Positions 12,532 through 19,513 of a stretch of DNA of 19,513 bases are shown piece by piece. The DNA comes from Clostridiales bacterium (GTDB lineage: Bacteria > Bacillota > Clostridia > Lachnospirales > WRAX01): positions 1-19,513 of the forward strand of contig JAISVU010000198.1 of NCBI GenBank assembly GCA_031271375.1, written 5' to 3'. Positions within the stretch are counted from its first letter, which is position 1, and the number at the start of each line of letters is the position of its first letter. The position numbers and the translations under genes are program-made. The notes beneath the pieces were generated by a model, which made no database searches, had not been told where the DNA came from, and saw only the letters and a list, made by a program, of their open reading frames with translations.

Positions 12532-13260
12532 TTAAATAGCCCTATCCAATATGATACCCGAGAGGAGCGAGGTCGCGGAGTTCTTTCCCGACGCCGTTAT
12601 CCCGTAATTATAGTAAAATGAGAGCTGCTTAAAATCCATATGCTCGGACAGCGGGCGCTGCAGCAAGTATGACGTTCTCTCGTACACCGCTTCCGCGGCT
12701 CTCGCCGCTCCCGATAGGGCGCTCCCCAGCTCAAGGTAATCCATATCGCGCAGTTTCCAGGCTGCGGCGTTCATCGTCCGCCCGCCGTCGGCAAGACTGA
12801 GCCCGGCGTCCTCCAGCTCGGCGCGGTATTCCAGCGCTATGGCTTTTATGTCGTCGCCATACTGGGCCAGCTCCGCGCTGTGTTCCTGTCTCCCCGTGAA
12901 GCCCACAACGGCGTTATAGGCGTTGGCAAAACTGCTCAAGTCCTCCGCCGCCCAGTTTTTGGCTACTTCATGGCTTTCTTCTATTATCGTGCTATAATAA
13001 GCCTCGGAGTTTTGCATAACAAACTTGGAGGCGTCCTTGATCTCGGTCACATGCCGGTATATCCCGCCGGCGTAATCCACGACATCGCTCTTGATCGAGT
13101 TATTTTTTGTTACCGATACATTCCCCGAGAGATCGCGTATGACGGACTGGACGCTGCGCTTTGCCGCCCGCGTCTGAGCGCGGGCTTCGCCGCGGATATC
13201 GCTGCCGCTCCTAATGATATAGGGTTTATAATGCCCGTAATAGAATACGTTTGTCAGCAC
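12532..13260 (-). CDS. Hypothetical protein, 242 aa, first gene of leftward pair
   Basis: No family is recognised with confidence. The protein is soluble-looking, has no signal peptide or membrane segment, and is mostly helical and rich in Ala, Glu and Ser. A weak resemblance to the C-terminal helical part of flagellar cap/hook proteins can be seen in FANAYNAVVGF, in AELEDAGLSLADGGRTMN (compare FliD-type G-(I/L)-S-L-x-x-D-G) and in the terminal ASGKNSATSLLSGIIL. This is only a hint. The assigned start is a GTG at 13260, with AAAAGGGATGG upstream on that strand at a rather long distance; an in-frame stop nine bases earlier leaves little alternative. It has its own promoter with a structured leader and ends five bases before the amidohydrolase ATG. 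A flagellar or surface role would fit the cheB gene, but nothing links them directly. Confidence 0.7.
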   Translation of the reverse strand: MLTNVFYYGHYKPYIIRSGSDIRGEARAQTRAAKRSVQSVIRDLSGNVSVTKNNSIKSDVVDYAGGIYRHVTEIKDASKFVMQNSEAYYSTIIEESHEVAKNWAAEDLSSFANAYNAVVGFTGRQEHSAELAQYGDDIKAIALEYRAELEDAGLSLADGGRTMNAAAWKLRDMDYLELGSALSGAARAAEAVYERTSYLLQRPLSEHMDFKQLSFYYNYGITASGKNSATSLLSGIILDRAI

Positions 13261-13310
13261 TGTCAGTCACCATCCCTTTTATATACCATTTATCGGATCA
13301 ACGCTGCAAA

Positions 13311-13337
13311 ATCTTTAGCTGGGACAAAGCTAAAAAT
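13311..13337. repeat. Leader hairpin upstream of the 242-aa gene
   Basis: A 10-bp stem with one mismatch pairs ATCTTTAGCT (13311-13320) with AGCTAAAAAT (13328-13337) around a 7-base loop. It falls in the predicted leader of the leftward gene, next to a run of seven G residues (minus strand) at 13338-13344. It could be an attenuator or a protein-binding leader. No downstream U-run strong enough for a sure terminator call is seen. Confidence 0.4.
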
Positions 13338-13368
13338 CCCCCCCGGCTCTATATTATCATTATACAGG

Positions 13369-13396
13369 AAACTTCCGGAAAGTAAACAAAAAAAAA
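13369..13396 (-). promoter_or_regulatory. Probable promoter of the 242-aa gene/amidohydrolase unit
   Basis: On the minus strand a perfect TATAAT (13374-13369) is preceded by TTTACT with a 16-nt spacer. A 9-base T-run just upstream resembles an UP element. A TTCCGGAA palindrome lies in the spacer. The leader to the GTG start would be about 100 nt. Confidence 0.45.
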
Positions 13397-13417
13397 TTCA
13401 ACTTTTAAAAATCTTTA

Positions 13418-13446
13418 TTGTAATTGTCTGCGGCTTATGATAATAT
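13418..13446 (+). promoter_or_regulatory. Possible promoter for divIB-ftsZ
   Basis: TTGTAA (13418-13423), a 17-nt spacer and TAATAT (13441-13446), preceded by TGA as an extended -10. Each hexamer is weak, but the spacing is ideal. It lies about 75 nt before the divIB ATG and is divergent from the 242-aa gene promoter. Confidence 0.4.
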
Positions 13447-13519
13447 GTACCTTGTATATTTTTAATATCTTCTTTTAATGCACTTTAGTCACATAAAAAC
13501 CTTTTTAAAGGGCGGTACG

Positions 13520-14281
13520 ATGGCAAACAGAGGCGGACGCGCCGGCAAAAAAATACGGAAGATTCATAAAACTAAGACCTTTCTGATCGTTACCTGTCTC
13601 ACGCTTGGTACGCTGGTCTTTTTTGCCCTGCCGTTTTTCCATATCAAGACAGTGAACATAATCGGCGCAGGTTATTATACCAGGGAGCAAATCCTGAGCG
13701 AAATGGGCCTTGACAACGACTTAAAGGGCGGGGACAGCATCTTCTACCGCACCGCGTCGTCAATGGCCAAAGGCCTTAACGCCCTGCCCTATATCCGCGA
13801 GGCCTCCATTGAAAAGAATTACCCGGACGGCCTTACCGTCACGGTTTTGGAACGCTCTCCCAGGGGTTATATATTGGATGATAAGCTCGGCGTCTATCTG
13901 TGCATAGACGAAGAGGGCGTCGTGCTGGATATCAAATCCGAGATAGACGGTAATCTGCCCGTAATTACGGGCCTGCGTTTCTCCGGCTACGAAGCGGGCA
14001 AGGTTCTGCAGGCGGAGAACACCGACGCCTTCGACAGCATGGTTAAGCTGGCGGAGCTGTTTAAAAAATACGATATAACGGACGTGGCTATGGCGGATGT
14101 GTCCGACTCTGAAGACATCCGTCTGTTTATAGGCAATGTTGAGGCATATATAGGTTCTATCGCGGGCGCCGACTACAGCGTGAACTGGGTAAGGAACTGC
14201 CTTGCGGAGCTGGATCCCAACATCAGGGGTACGCTCCACGCGGAAAACAGCGATAATACCATTTTGTCGCTGCTGCAATAG
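13520..14281 (+). CDS. divIB: Cell division protein DivIB/FtsQ (POTRA domain)
   Basis: This bitopic divisome protein links the FtsL/DivIC complex and the septal wall machinery outside the membrane. A very basic cytoplasmic tail (GGRAGKKIRKIHKTK) is followed by one membrane segment at about residues 20-40. The POTRA domain starts at IKTVNIIGAGYYTREQIL (about 42) and runs to NYPDGLTVTVLERSPRGYI, the typical FtsQ strand with the E-R-x-P-x-A/G-like turn. The beta domain follows. The length of 253 aa fits DivIB. The frame is open from 13478, but AAAGGGCGG at 13507-13515 precisely serves ATG 13520, which gives a normal basic N-terminus. ftsZ follows after 50 nt with no terminator between. FtsA is not encoded here. 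Confidence 0.92.
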   Translation: MANRGGRAGKKIRKIHKTKTFLIVTCLTLGTLVFFALPFFHIKTVNIIGAGYYTREQILSEMGLDNDLKGGDSIFYRTASSMAKGLNALPYIREASIEKNYPDGLTVTVLERSPRGYILDDKLGVYLCIDEEGVVLDIKSEIDGNLPVITGLRFSGYEAGKVLQAENTDAFDSMVKLAELFKKYDITDVAMADVSDSEDIRLFIGNVEAYIGSIAGADYSVNWVRNCLAELDPNIRGTLHAENSDNTILSLLQ

Positions 14282-14331
14282 AACTGCTTTTTTATGAATA
14301 ATAATCTCGATATACAAATGGGGGGTTCACG

Positions 14332-15492
14332 TTGATCGACATCGATACATCCTTCGGCAGAACAGCTAAGATTTGCGTAATAGGCGTCGGCGGCGGCGGA
14401 AACAACGCCGTGGACAGGATGATTGAGGACGGCATTGAGGGTGTTGAGTTCGTGGCGGTGAACACGGACAGCCAGGTCTTGCGAAAGTCCCTGGCTACCA
14501 GGCGCATCCAGATAGGCGAAAAACTTACCAGGGGCCTGGGAGCGGGAGGGCAGCCGGAGATTGGCAAACGCGCCGCCGAAGAAAGCGTGGACGCTATAGC
14601 CGAGTCCATCGACGGGATGGACATGGTTTTCATTACCGCGGGCATGGGCGGAGGCACCGGGACAGGCGCGGCACCGGTCATAGCGGGCATTTGCAAGAGC
14701 AAGGGCGTCCTCACGGTAGGCGTCGTCACAAAGCCCTTCGACTTTGAGGGCTTAAAACGCATGAAGAACGCCAACGACGGCATCGGCGAGCTGATAAAGA
14801 ACGTGGATACGTTGGTCGTGATACCCAACCAGCGCCTCCTTGACATTGTGGAGCGCGACACCTCCCTGAAGGATTCCCTTAAAAAGGCCGACGAGGTGCT
14901 GCGCCAGGGCGTTCAGGGCATTGCGGAGCTTATAACAAAACCCGGCGACATCAACGTGGACTTCGCCGACGTCCGCACTACGATGATGGACAAAGGCGTC
15001 GCGCATATGGGCATCGGCACCGCGTCCGGCAAGAACCGGGCCGAGGTCGCCGCCGAGATCGCGATAAACAGCCCCCTTCTTGAAACCTCTATGGAAGGCG
15101 CGCGGTATGTTCTGGTAAATATTTCCGGAGGCAAGAGCCTTACCATCGGCGAGTTCTCCCAGGCCAGCGAGCATATCCGCAAGACCGTGGCCCAGGAAGC
15201 CGAGATCATCATAGGCACCAGCGTAAACGAAGATTTGGACGACAATATAGTCGTAACGGTCATAGCCACGGGCTTTTCCTCGCGTATATCCAGCATAGGC
15301 AGTATCGCGGCAACTAAATCCGTTCCCCATAACGTTCAAAACATCTCGGATCATCTGCCCCACAGGCCCGAGCGTTACGAGGAGCCCGCCCCTAAGGAGC
15401 TGCCGCGCATAAAAGAGTCGCGTGACGGCGAGGAAGTCCTGACGCTGCCGATATTTTTGCAAAAAACCAGAAGAACGCCGAGAGAATATTAG
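14332..15492 (+). CDS. ftsZ: Cell division protein FtsZ
   Basis: FtsZ is the tubulin-like GTPase that polymerises into the cytokinetic ring at midcell. The nucleotide loop GVGGGGNNAVDRM (about 18-30), NTDSQ, the tubulin signature GGGTGTG (106-112) and the T7 synergy loop NVDFAD (208-213), with both catalytic Asp residues, are all present. A short variable linker leads to the C-terminal peptide EVLTLPIFLQKTRRTPREY, a variant of the conserved tail that binds partner proteins. At 386 aa the length is typical. Translation starts at TTG, supported by GGGGGGTT five bases upstream and by homology beginning at IDIDTSFG; no suitable ATG exists before the GTPase core. It forms a unit with divIB. The usual clostridial follower spoIIGA is absent; a secreted-protein gene follows instead. 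Confidence 0.98.
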   Translation: MIDIDTSFGRTAKICVIGVGGGGNNAVDRMIEDGIEGVEFVAVNTDSQVLRKSLATRRIQIGEKLTRGLGAGGQPEIGKRAAEESVDAIAESIDGMDMVFITAGMGGGTGTGAAPVIAGICKSKGVLTVGVVTKPFDFEGLKRMKNANDGIGELIKNVDTLVVIPNQRLLDIVERDTSLKDSLKKADEVLRQGVQGIAELITKPGDINVDFADVRTTMMDKGVAHMGIGTASGKNRAEVAAEIAINSPLLETSMEGARYVLVNISGGKSLTIGEFSQASEHIRKTVAQEAEIIIGTSVNEDLDDNIVVTVIATGFSSRISSIGSIAATKSVPHNVQNISDHLPHRPERYEEPAPKELPRIKESRDGEEVLTLPIFLQKTRRTPREY

Positions 15493-15522
15493 CCTGTTCA
15501 TTATTATTAGGGAGGTCTTTCT

Positions 15523-16410
15523 ATGAAAAGAATAGTATCGCTTATTCTGACGCTTGCGGTCTTTGCGTTTAACTGCGTTCCGCTCGCCGCTGCGGAAGGC
15601 GGGAAGCCGTCCAAACTGGAGCGCGTAATGTCGCCTTCACGCGTGATAACGGAGGACGAGGCCGCCGAACCCGATACGCCAAACAGCCCCTCCGGCGATA
15701 TAACCGTCAATGCCGAAGGCCTCACGCCTTTCGGGGTATATGAAGGCATTATGGAAACGGTAAACAGCCTGGAGTCCTATATTACCGATTTATACCTTGA
15801 AATGTCTATGCAAATTCCTTCTCTGAGCATAAATATGGATTTAACGATGGAAGCGGAGCAGGGCCTGCTGGGCAAGGACGACGGCAGCTTTGATTATTAT
15901 ATGCTATCCGTAACGTCCGGGATGGGCATGGAAGAAACGGTCAACATGTGGTATCAGGACGGCATTGTATATACCGAAACCGGCGGCGACAAGGTTAAGC
16001 TAGCGATGAACGAGACAGATTTTAAGAAGCAGTTTTCTATACCGGAACCGGATCAGCGGCTCTTCACATACGAGGAAGCCGTAATGGAGCAGTGGTTTGA
16101 GGAAGAGGACGGAAAAACGGTTTTGTGCTTCATTGTGGACGCGAAGAAGGGCATCGAACTGGCGGAAGGGGATATGTCGGCGTTCATGCCTATGGATATT
16201 GGCGATTTGGATATAAGCGGGCTGGACGAGGTTCAGATACGCGTTATCCTTAACGCGGACGGCGGCATGGAGCTGATGTCCCTTGAATATGGCTTTACTT
16301 ATGAGGAAATGGGCGTCGAGGCTGCCGCCGACATTTATCTCACAATGAGCATCTACGAGCCCGGGGAGGGCTCTGTCGAGTTCCCCGATTTCAGCGAGTT
16401 TCATTATTAA
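15523..16410 (+). CDS. Secreted protein of LolA/LppX-like (DUF6612-like) type
   Basis: This 295-aa protein has a signal peptide (residues 1-24, cleavage after LAAA). Cys18 lies in the hydrophobic core without a proper lipobox, so lipidation is doubtful. After a linker of about 45 residues rich in Pro, Asp and Ser, the mature domain shows alternating strands such as EMSMQIPSLSINMDLTMEAE and YMLSVTSGMGMEETVNMWYQDGIVYTETGG. These resemble the DUF6612/LolA-fold proteins of Firmicutes. The late segment IRVILNADGGMELMSLEYGF repeats the pattern. Such proteins may bind lipids or other hydrophobic ligands at the cell surface; the ligand is unknown. GGGAGG lies 7-8 bases before the ATG. It starts 30 nt after ftsZ with no terminator, so it may be cotranscribed. 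Very acidic and Met-rich. Family assignment is moderate. Confidence 0.75.
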   Translation: MKRIVSLILTLAVFAFNCVPLAAAEGGKPSKLERVMSPSRVITEDEAAEPDTPNSPSGDITVNAEGLTPFGVYEGIMETVNSLESYITDLYLEMSMQIPSLSINMDLTMEAEQGLLGKDDGSFDYYMLSVTSGMGMEETVNMWYQDGIVYTETGGDKVKLAMNETDFKKQFSIPEPDQRLFTYEEAVMEQWFEEEDGKTVLCFIVDAKKGIELAEGDMSAFMPMDIGDLDISGLDEVQIRVILNADGGMELMSLEYGFTYEEMGVEAAADIYLTMSIYEPGEGSVEFPDFSEFHY

Positions 16411-16431
16411 ATATAAATGAGCAACCGTTTA

Positions 16432-16457
16432 CAGCAGCCACTTGCAGCAACCACTTG
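16432..16457 (+). repeat. 13-bp tandem repeat in front of nifJ
   Basis: CAGCAGCCACTTG (16432-16444) is followed at once by CAGCAACCACTTG (16445-16457), differing at one base. The pair ends four bases before the nifJ ribosome binding site GAAAGGA (16461-16467). Confidence 0.65.
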
Positions 16458-16475
16458 AACGAAAGGATTGAATTT

Positions 16476-19400
16476 ATGCCCAAAAACATGAAAACAATGG
16501 ACGGCAACTGCGCCGCAGCCCATGTGTCCTATGCCTTTACCGAGGTCGCGGGGATTTATCCCATCACGCCGTCCTCCACTATGGCGGAGTATGTCGATGA
16601 ATGGTCTGCGGGCGGAATGAAGAACATCTTCGGCCAGACCGTAAAGGTGCTTGAAATGCAGTCTGAAGCCGGCGCCGCCGGAACCGTTCACGGCTCTCTC
16701 GCCGCCGGTGCGCTGACCACTACTTACACGGCTTCGCAGGGCCTATTGCTGATGATACCCAACATGTACAAGCTGGCCGGGGAGCTGCTGCCCGCCGTGC
16801 TGCATGTCAGCGCCAGGGCTATCGCGGGCCACGCTTTGTCCATATTCGGCGATCATTCGGACGTTATGGCCTGCCGCCAGACGGGCTTCGCCATGCTGGC
16901 CTCGTCCAGCGTTCAGGAGGTTATGGATCTCGGCGCGGTAGCGCATCTCACCGCGATTAAATCCCGCGTTCCGTTTTTACATTTCTTCGACGGTTTCCGC
17001 ACAAGCCACGAGATTCAAAAGATTGAGACGCTGGAGTTCGACGACCTGGCAAAGCTGGTTGACTGGGACGCGATAAAGGCTTTCCGCGAGAGGGCGCTCA
17101 ACCCCGAGCATCCCGTCACACGCGGCACCGCGCAGAACCCCGATATATTCTTCCAGGCGAAGGAAGCCGCAAACCCCTATTATGACGGCCTTGCCGAGAC
17201 CGTGCTGGACAGCATGAAGAAGCTGGGCGAGCTGACGGGCCGGACGTACAAGCTCTTCGACTACTACGGGGCGGCGGACGCCGAACAGGTTATCATAGCG
17301 ATGGGCTCCGCTTGCGATGCAATAAAAGAAACCATCGACTACCTCAACAATAACGGCAGAAAGACGGGGCTTGTCAACGTCCATCTGTACCGGCCCTTCT
17401 CCGCAAAGCATTTCCTGGAAGCCATTCCGGCCACGGCGAAGAAGATAGCGGTGATGGACCGCTGCAAGGAGCCCGGTTCCCAGGGCGAGCCGCTGTATCA
17501 GGACGTTTGCACGGCCTTCTTCGAGGCGGGCAGGCAAGCGGCGATCGTTGGCGGGCGTTACGGCCTGGGTTCAAAGGATGTGACCCCGGCGTCTATAATC
17601 GCCGTCTATGACAACCTGGCAAAGGAACAGCCCGCCAACCATTTCACGGTGGGCATCACCGACGACGTAACGAAGCTGTCGCTGGCCCTTCCAAAGGAGA
17701 TTGACGTTACGCCGGAAGGCACGGTGAGCTGCAAGTTCTGGGGCCTGGGCTCCGACGGCACGGTGGGCGCGAACAAGAACTCAATCAAGATTATCGGCGA
17801 TTATACGGATATGTACGCGCAGGCGTATTTTGCCTACGACTCAAAGAAGTCCGGCGGCGTGACTACGTCTCATCTGCGTTTCGGCACCAAGCCCATCCGC
17901 TCGTCATACCTGGTAAAGACTGCGGACTTTGTGGCCTGCCACAACCCGTCATACCTGGGTAAATACGATATGACCTCTGATATTAAAGACGGCGGTACCT
18001 TCCTCCTTAACTGCAGATGGGACGCGAAGGATGTGGAAAACTATCTGCCCGCGGCCGTTAAGCGCGATATCGCCAACCGGGGCATTAAATTCTATATCAT
18101 CGACGGTATCGGCATAGCGCGGGAGATCGGCCTGGGCAACCGTATAAACACGGTTCTTCAATCCGCGTTCTTCAAGATAGCGAACATAATCCCCTTCGCC
18201 GACGCCGTAAAGCACATGAAAGAGGCTATAGACCACAGCTTTGGCAAAAAGGGCGGCAAGGTGCTTGAAATGAACTACGCCGCCGTGGACCGCGGCGGAG
18301 CGGACTATACAGAGATTGCGGTGCCCGAGGCCTGGAAGACGGCGCAGGATGAAGAAACGGCCGCGAGACGCGCCGTGCCCGCGTTTATAGAGAATGTAGT
18401 GTTCCCGATGAACGCGCAGAACGGCGACAGCCTGCCGGTCAGCACCTTCGTTGGCCGCGAGGACGGCACCTTCCCGATGGGAACCGCCGCCTACGAAAAG
18501 CGCAGCGTCGCCGTGGACGTGCCGCGCTGGATACCGGAAAACTGCATCCAGTGCAACCAGTGTTCGTATGTCTGCCCTCACGCCACGATACGGCCCTTCC
18601 TGCTGACGGCGGACGAAAAGGCCGCCTCCGGCATGGATACGTTAAAGGCCACAGGCAAGGGCTTTGAGGATTACCAGTTTAGAATGCAGGTAGACCCTGA
18701 GGACTGCTACGGCTGCGGCGTATGCGCGAATGTTTGCCCGTCGAAAAACAAAGCGCTGGTGATGGAACCCATCGCAAGCCAGGAGAAAGAGATTGCTAAC
18801 TGGTATTACTGCGTAGATAAGATCGGGTACAAAGACAACCCCGGCTCGAAGGAGAGCGTGAAGGGGAGCCAGTTCGAGCAGCCCCTCTTGGAGTTCTCCG
18901 GGGCTTGCGCGGGCTGCGGCGAGACGCCTTACGCAAAGCTCGTGACCCAGCTGTTCGGCGACCGTATGTATATTTCAAACGCCACGGGCTGCTCGTCGAT
19001 ATGGGGCGCTTCGGCCCCGACAACGCCCTATACCACGAATAAAGAAGGAAAAGGCCCCTGCTGGGCTAACTCCCTCTTCGAAGACAATGCCGAGCATGGC
19101 TACGGAATGGCTATGGCGGTGAAGCAGCGCCGCGATCTGACGGCCGAGAAAGCAAGAGAGCTGGCTGGTTTTGACTGGTGTTACGAACCGCTTAAAACCG
19201 CGCTCAATAACTGGCTGGAAGCAATGGACGACGGCGAGGCCTCAAAGAAGTCTGCGGCAGCCCTGGAAGCGGCCCTTATCGAAGGGACGGCTTTTACCGC
19301 CGAAGACGGCGCTATGTTCACAGGCGAATATGAGAAGTTCTGGGACGCGGAAAATACCCGCTGTACCTGCCCCGCCTGCACGCTGGCCCGTGAAATCCTT

Positions 19401-19513
19401 GCAATGAAGGATATGTTTGTAAAGAAGTCCGTTTGGATATTCGGCGGCGACGGCTGGGCCTACGATATCGGCTACGGCGGCCTGGATCATGTGCTGGCCT
19501 CCGGCGAGAACGT
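16476..19513 (+). CDS. nifJ: Pyruvate:ferredoxin (flavodoxin) oxidoreductase, 3' end outside window
   Basis: This is a homodimeric PFOR that oxidises pyruvate with CoA to acetyl-CoA and CO2 and reduces ferredoxin, the central catabolic step of strict anaerobes. 1012 codons are visible of an expected total near 1170-1180; the frame runs unbroken to the window edge. Domain I starts with GIYPITPSSTMAEY, and the CoA-side FDGFRTSHE follows near residue 170. Two 4Fe-4S motifs of the ferredoxin domain are CIQCNQC...CP (Cys690, 693, 696, 700) and CYGCGVC...CP (Cys744, 747, 750, 754). The proximal cluster ligands Cys811, Cys814 and Cys839 match the Desulfovibrio africanus spacing; the fourth lies beyond the edge. 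The TPP motif is GGDGWAYDIGYGG (990 on). An extra CxCxxC (963-968) precedes it. GAAAGGA is 8 nt before the ATG. Confidence 0.97.
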   Translation, partial: MPKNMKTMDGNCAAAHVSYAFTEVAGIYPITPSSTMAEYVDEWSAGGMKNIFGQTVKVLEMQSEAGAAGTVHGSLAAGALTTTYTASQGLLLMIPNMYKLAGELLPAVLHVSARAIAGHALSIFGDHSDVMACRQTGFAMLASSSVQEVMDLGAVAHLTAIKSRVPFLHFFDGFRTSHEIQKIETLEFDDLAKLVDWDAIKAFRERALNPEHPVTRGTAQNPDIFFQAKEAANPYYDGLAETVLDSMKKLGELTGRTYKLFDYYGAADAEQVIIAMGSACDAIKETIDYLNNNGRKTGLVNVHLYRPFSAKHFLEAIPATAKKIAVMDRCKEPGSQGEPLYQDVCTAFFEAGRQAAIVGGRYGLGSKDVTPASIIAVYDNLAKEQPANHFTVGITDDVTKLSLALPKEIDVTPEGTVSCKFWGLGSDGTVGANKNSIKIIGDYTDMYAQAYFAYDSKKSGGVTTSHLRFGTKPIRSSYLVKTADFVACHNPSYLGKYDMTSDIKDGGTFLLNCRWDAKDVENYLPAAVKRDIANRGIKFYIIDGIGIAREIGLGNRINTVLQSAFFKIANIIPFADAVKHMKEAIDHSFGKKGGKVLEMNYAAVDRGGADYTEIAVPEAWKTAQDEETAARRAVPAFIENVVFPMNAQNGDSLPVSTFVGREDGTFPMGTAAYEKRSVAVDVPRWIPENCIQCNQCSYVCPHATIRPFLLTADEKAASGMDTLKATGKGFEDYQFRMQVDPEDCYGCGVCANVCPSKNKALVMEPIASQEKEIANWYYCVDKIGYKDNPGSKESVKGSQFEQPLLEFSGACAGCGETPYAKLVTQLFGDRMYISNATGCSSIWGASAPTTPYTTNKEGKGPCWANSLFEDNAEHGYGMAMAVKQRRDLTAEKARELAGFDWCYEPLKTALNNWLEAMDDGEASKKSAAALEAALIEGTAFTAEDGAMFTGEYEKFWDAENTRCTCPACTLAREILAMKDMFVKKSVWIFGGDGWAYDIGYGGLDHVLASGEN

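Noticed and set aside
14752..15501. 249-codon leftward frame antisense to ftsZ
   Set aside because: It is a shadow frame opposite strongly conserved ftsZ codons, with no motif or ribosome binding site.

Overview
The window looks like a chromosomal segment of an anaerobic, Gram-positive-type bacterium, most likely a member of the Clostridia. The reasons are a NifJ-type pyruvate:ferredoxin oxidoreductase, a DivIB/FtsQ-FtsZ pair, purine-rich ribosome binding sites, clean TTGACA/TATAAT-type promoters, tRNA genes without an encoded CCA, and a DUF4258/YgiT-type toxin-antitoxin pair. The backbone genes look moderately GC-rich. Two stretches, about 310-1000 and 6690-7236, are visibly more AT-rich.

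Region 1 (1-1006) looks like the end of an integrated element. The C-terminus of a tyrosine recombinase runs in from the left edge, followed by about 700 bases without a convincing gene. That stretch holds a tiny possible ORF with its own terminator, a long inverted repeat, a bidirectional terminator, and a cluster of short direct repeats, three of which are spaced by 10 and 20 bp. Region 2 (1007-1360) is a leftward tRNA-Trp/tRNA-Pro unit with its own promoter and terminator. A roughly 99-bp imperfect hairpin lies between the two tRNAs. Its promoter is interlocked with a rightward promoter for mutS over a perfect 9-bp inverted repeat.

Region 3 (1393-5059) carries mutS and then, behind a strong promoter, a stand-alone CheB-type methylesterase with an intact catalytic triad but a degenerate receiver domain. 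Region 4 (5092-6606, leftward) is an orphan family-5 solute-binding lipoprotein whose best promoter would give a leaderless mRNA. Region 5 (6689-10905, rightward) starts with a compact DUF4258/YgiT toxin-antitoxin pair. An HD-hydrolase/metallo-beta-lactamase fusion follows after 20 nt, then a glyoxalase I and a large secreted protein with two DxDG acidic motifs. The short gaps suggest one transcript.

Region 6 (10910-13260, leftward) is a two-gene unit: an unrecognised 242-aa protein followed by a YtcJ-like amidohydrolase. Region 7 (13520-19513, rightward) contains divIB, ftsZ (TTG start, no ftsA), a secreted LolA-fold-like protein, and nifJ, which runs off the right edge after 1012 codons.

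No CRISPR array, complete insertion sequence or rRNA gene is visible. The most interesting items are the interlocked mutS/tRNA promoters, the HD-MBL fusion downstream of a toxin-antitoxin pair, and the phased repeats between the recombinase and tRNA-Pro.
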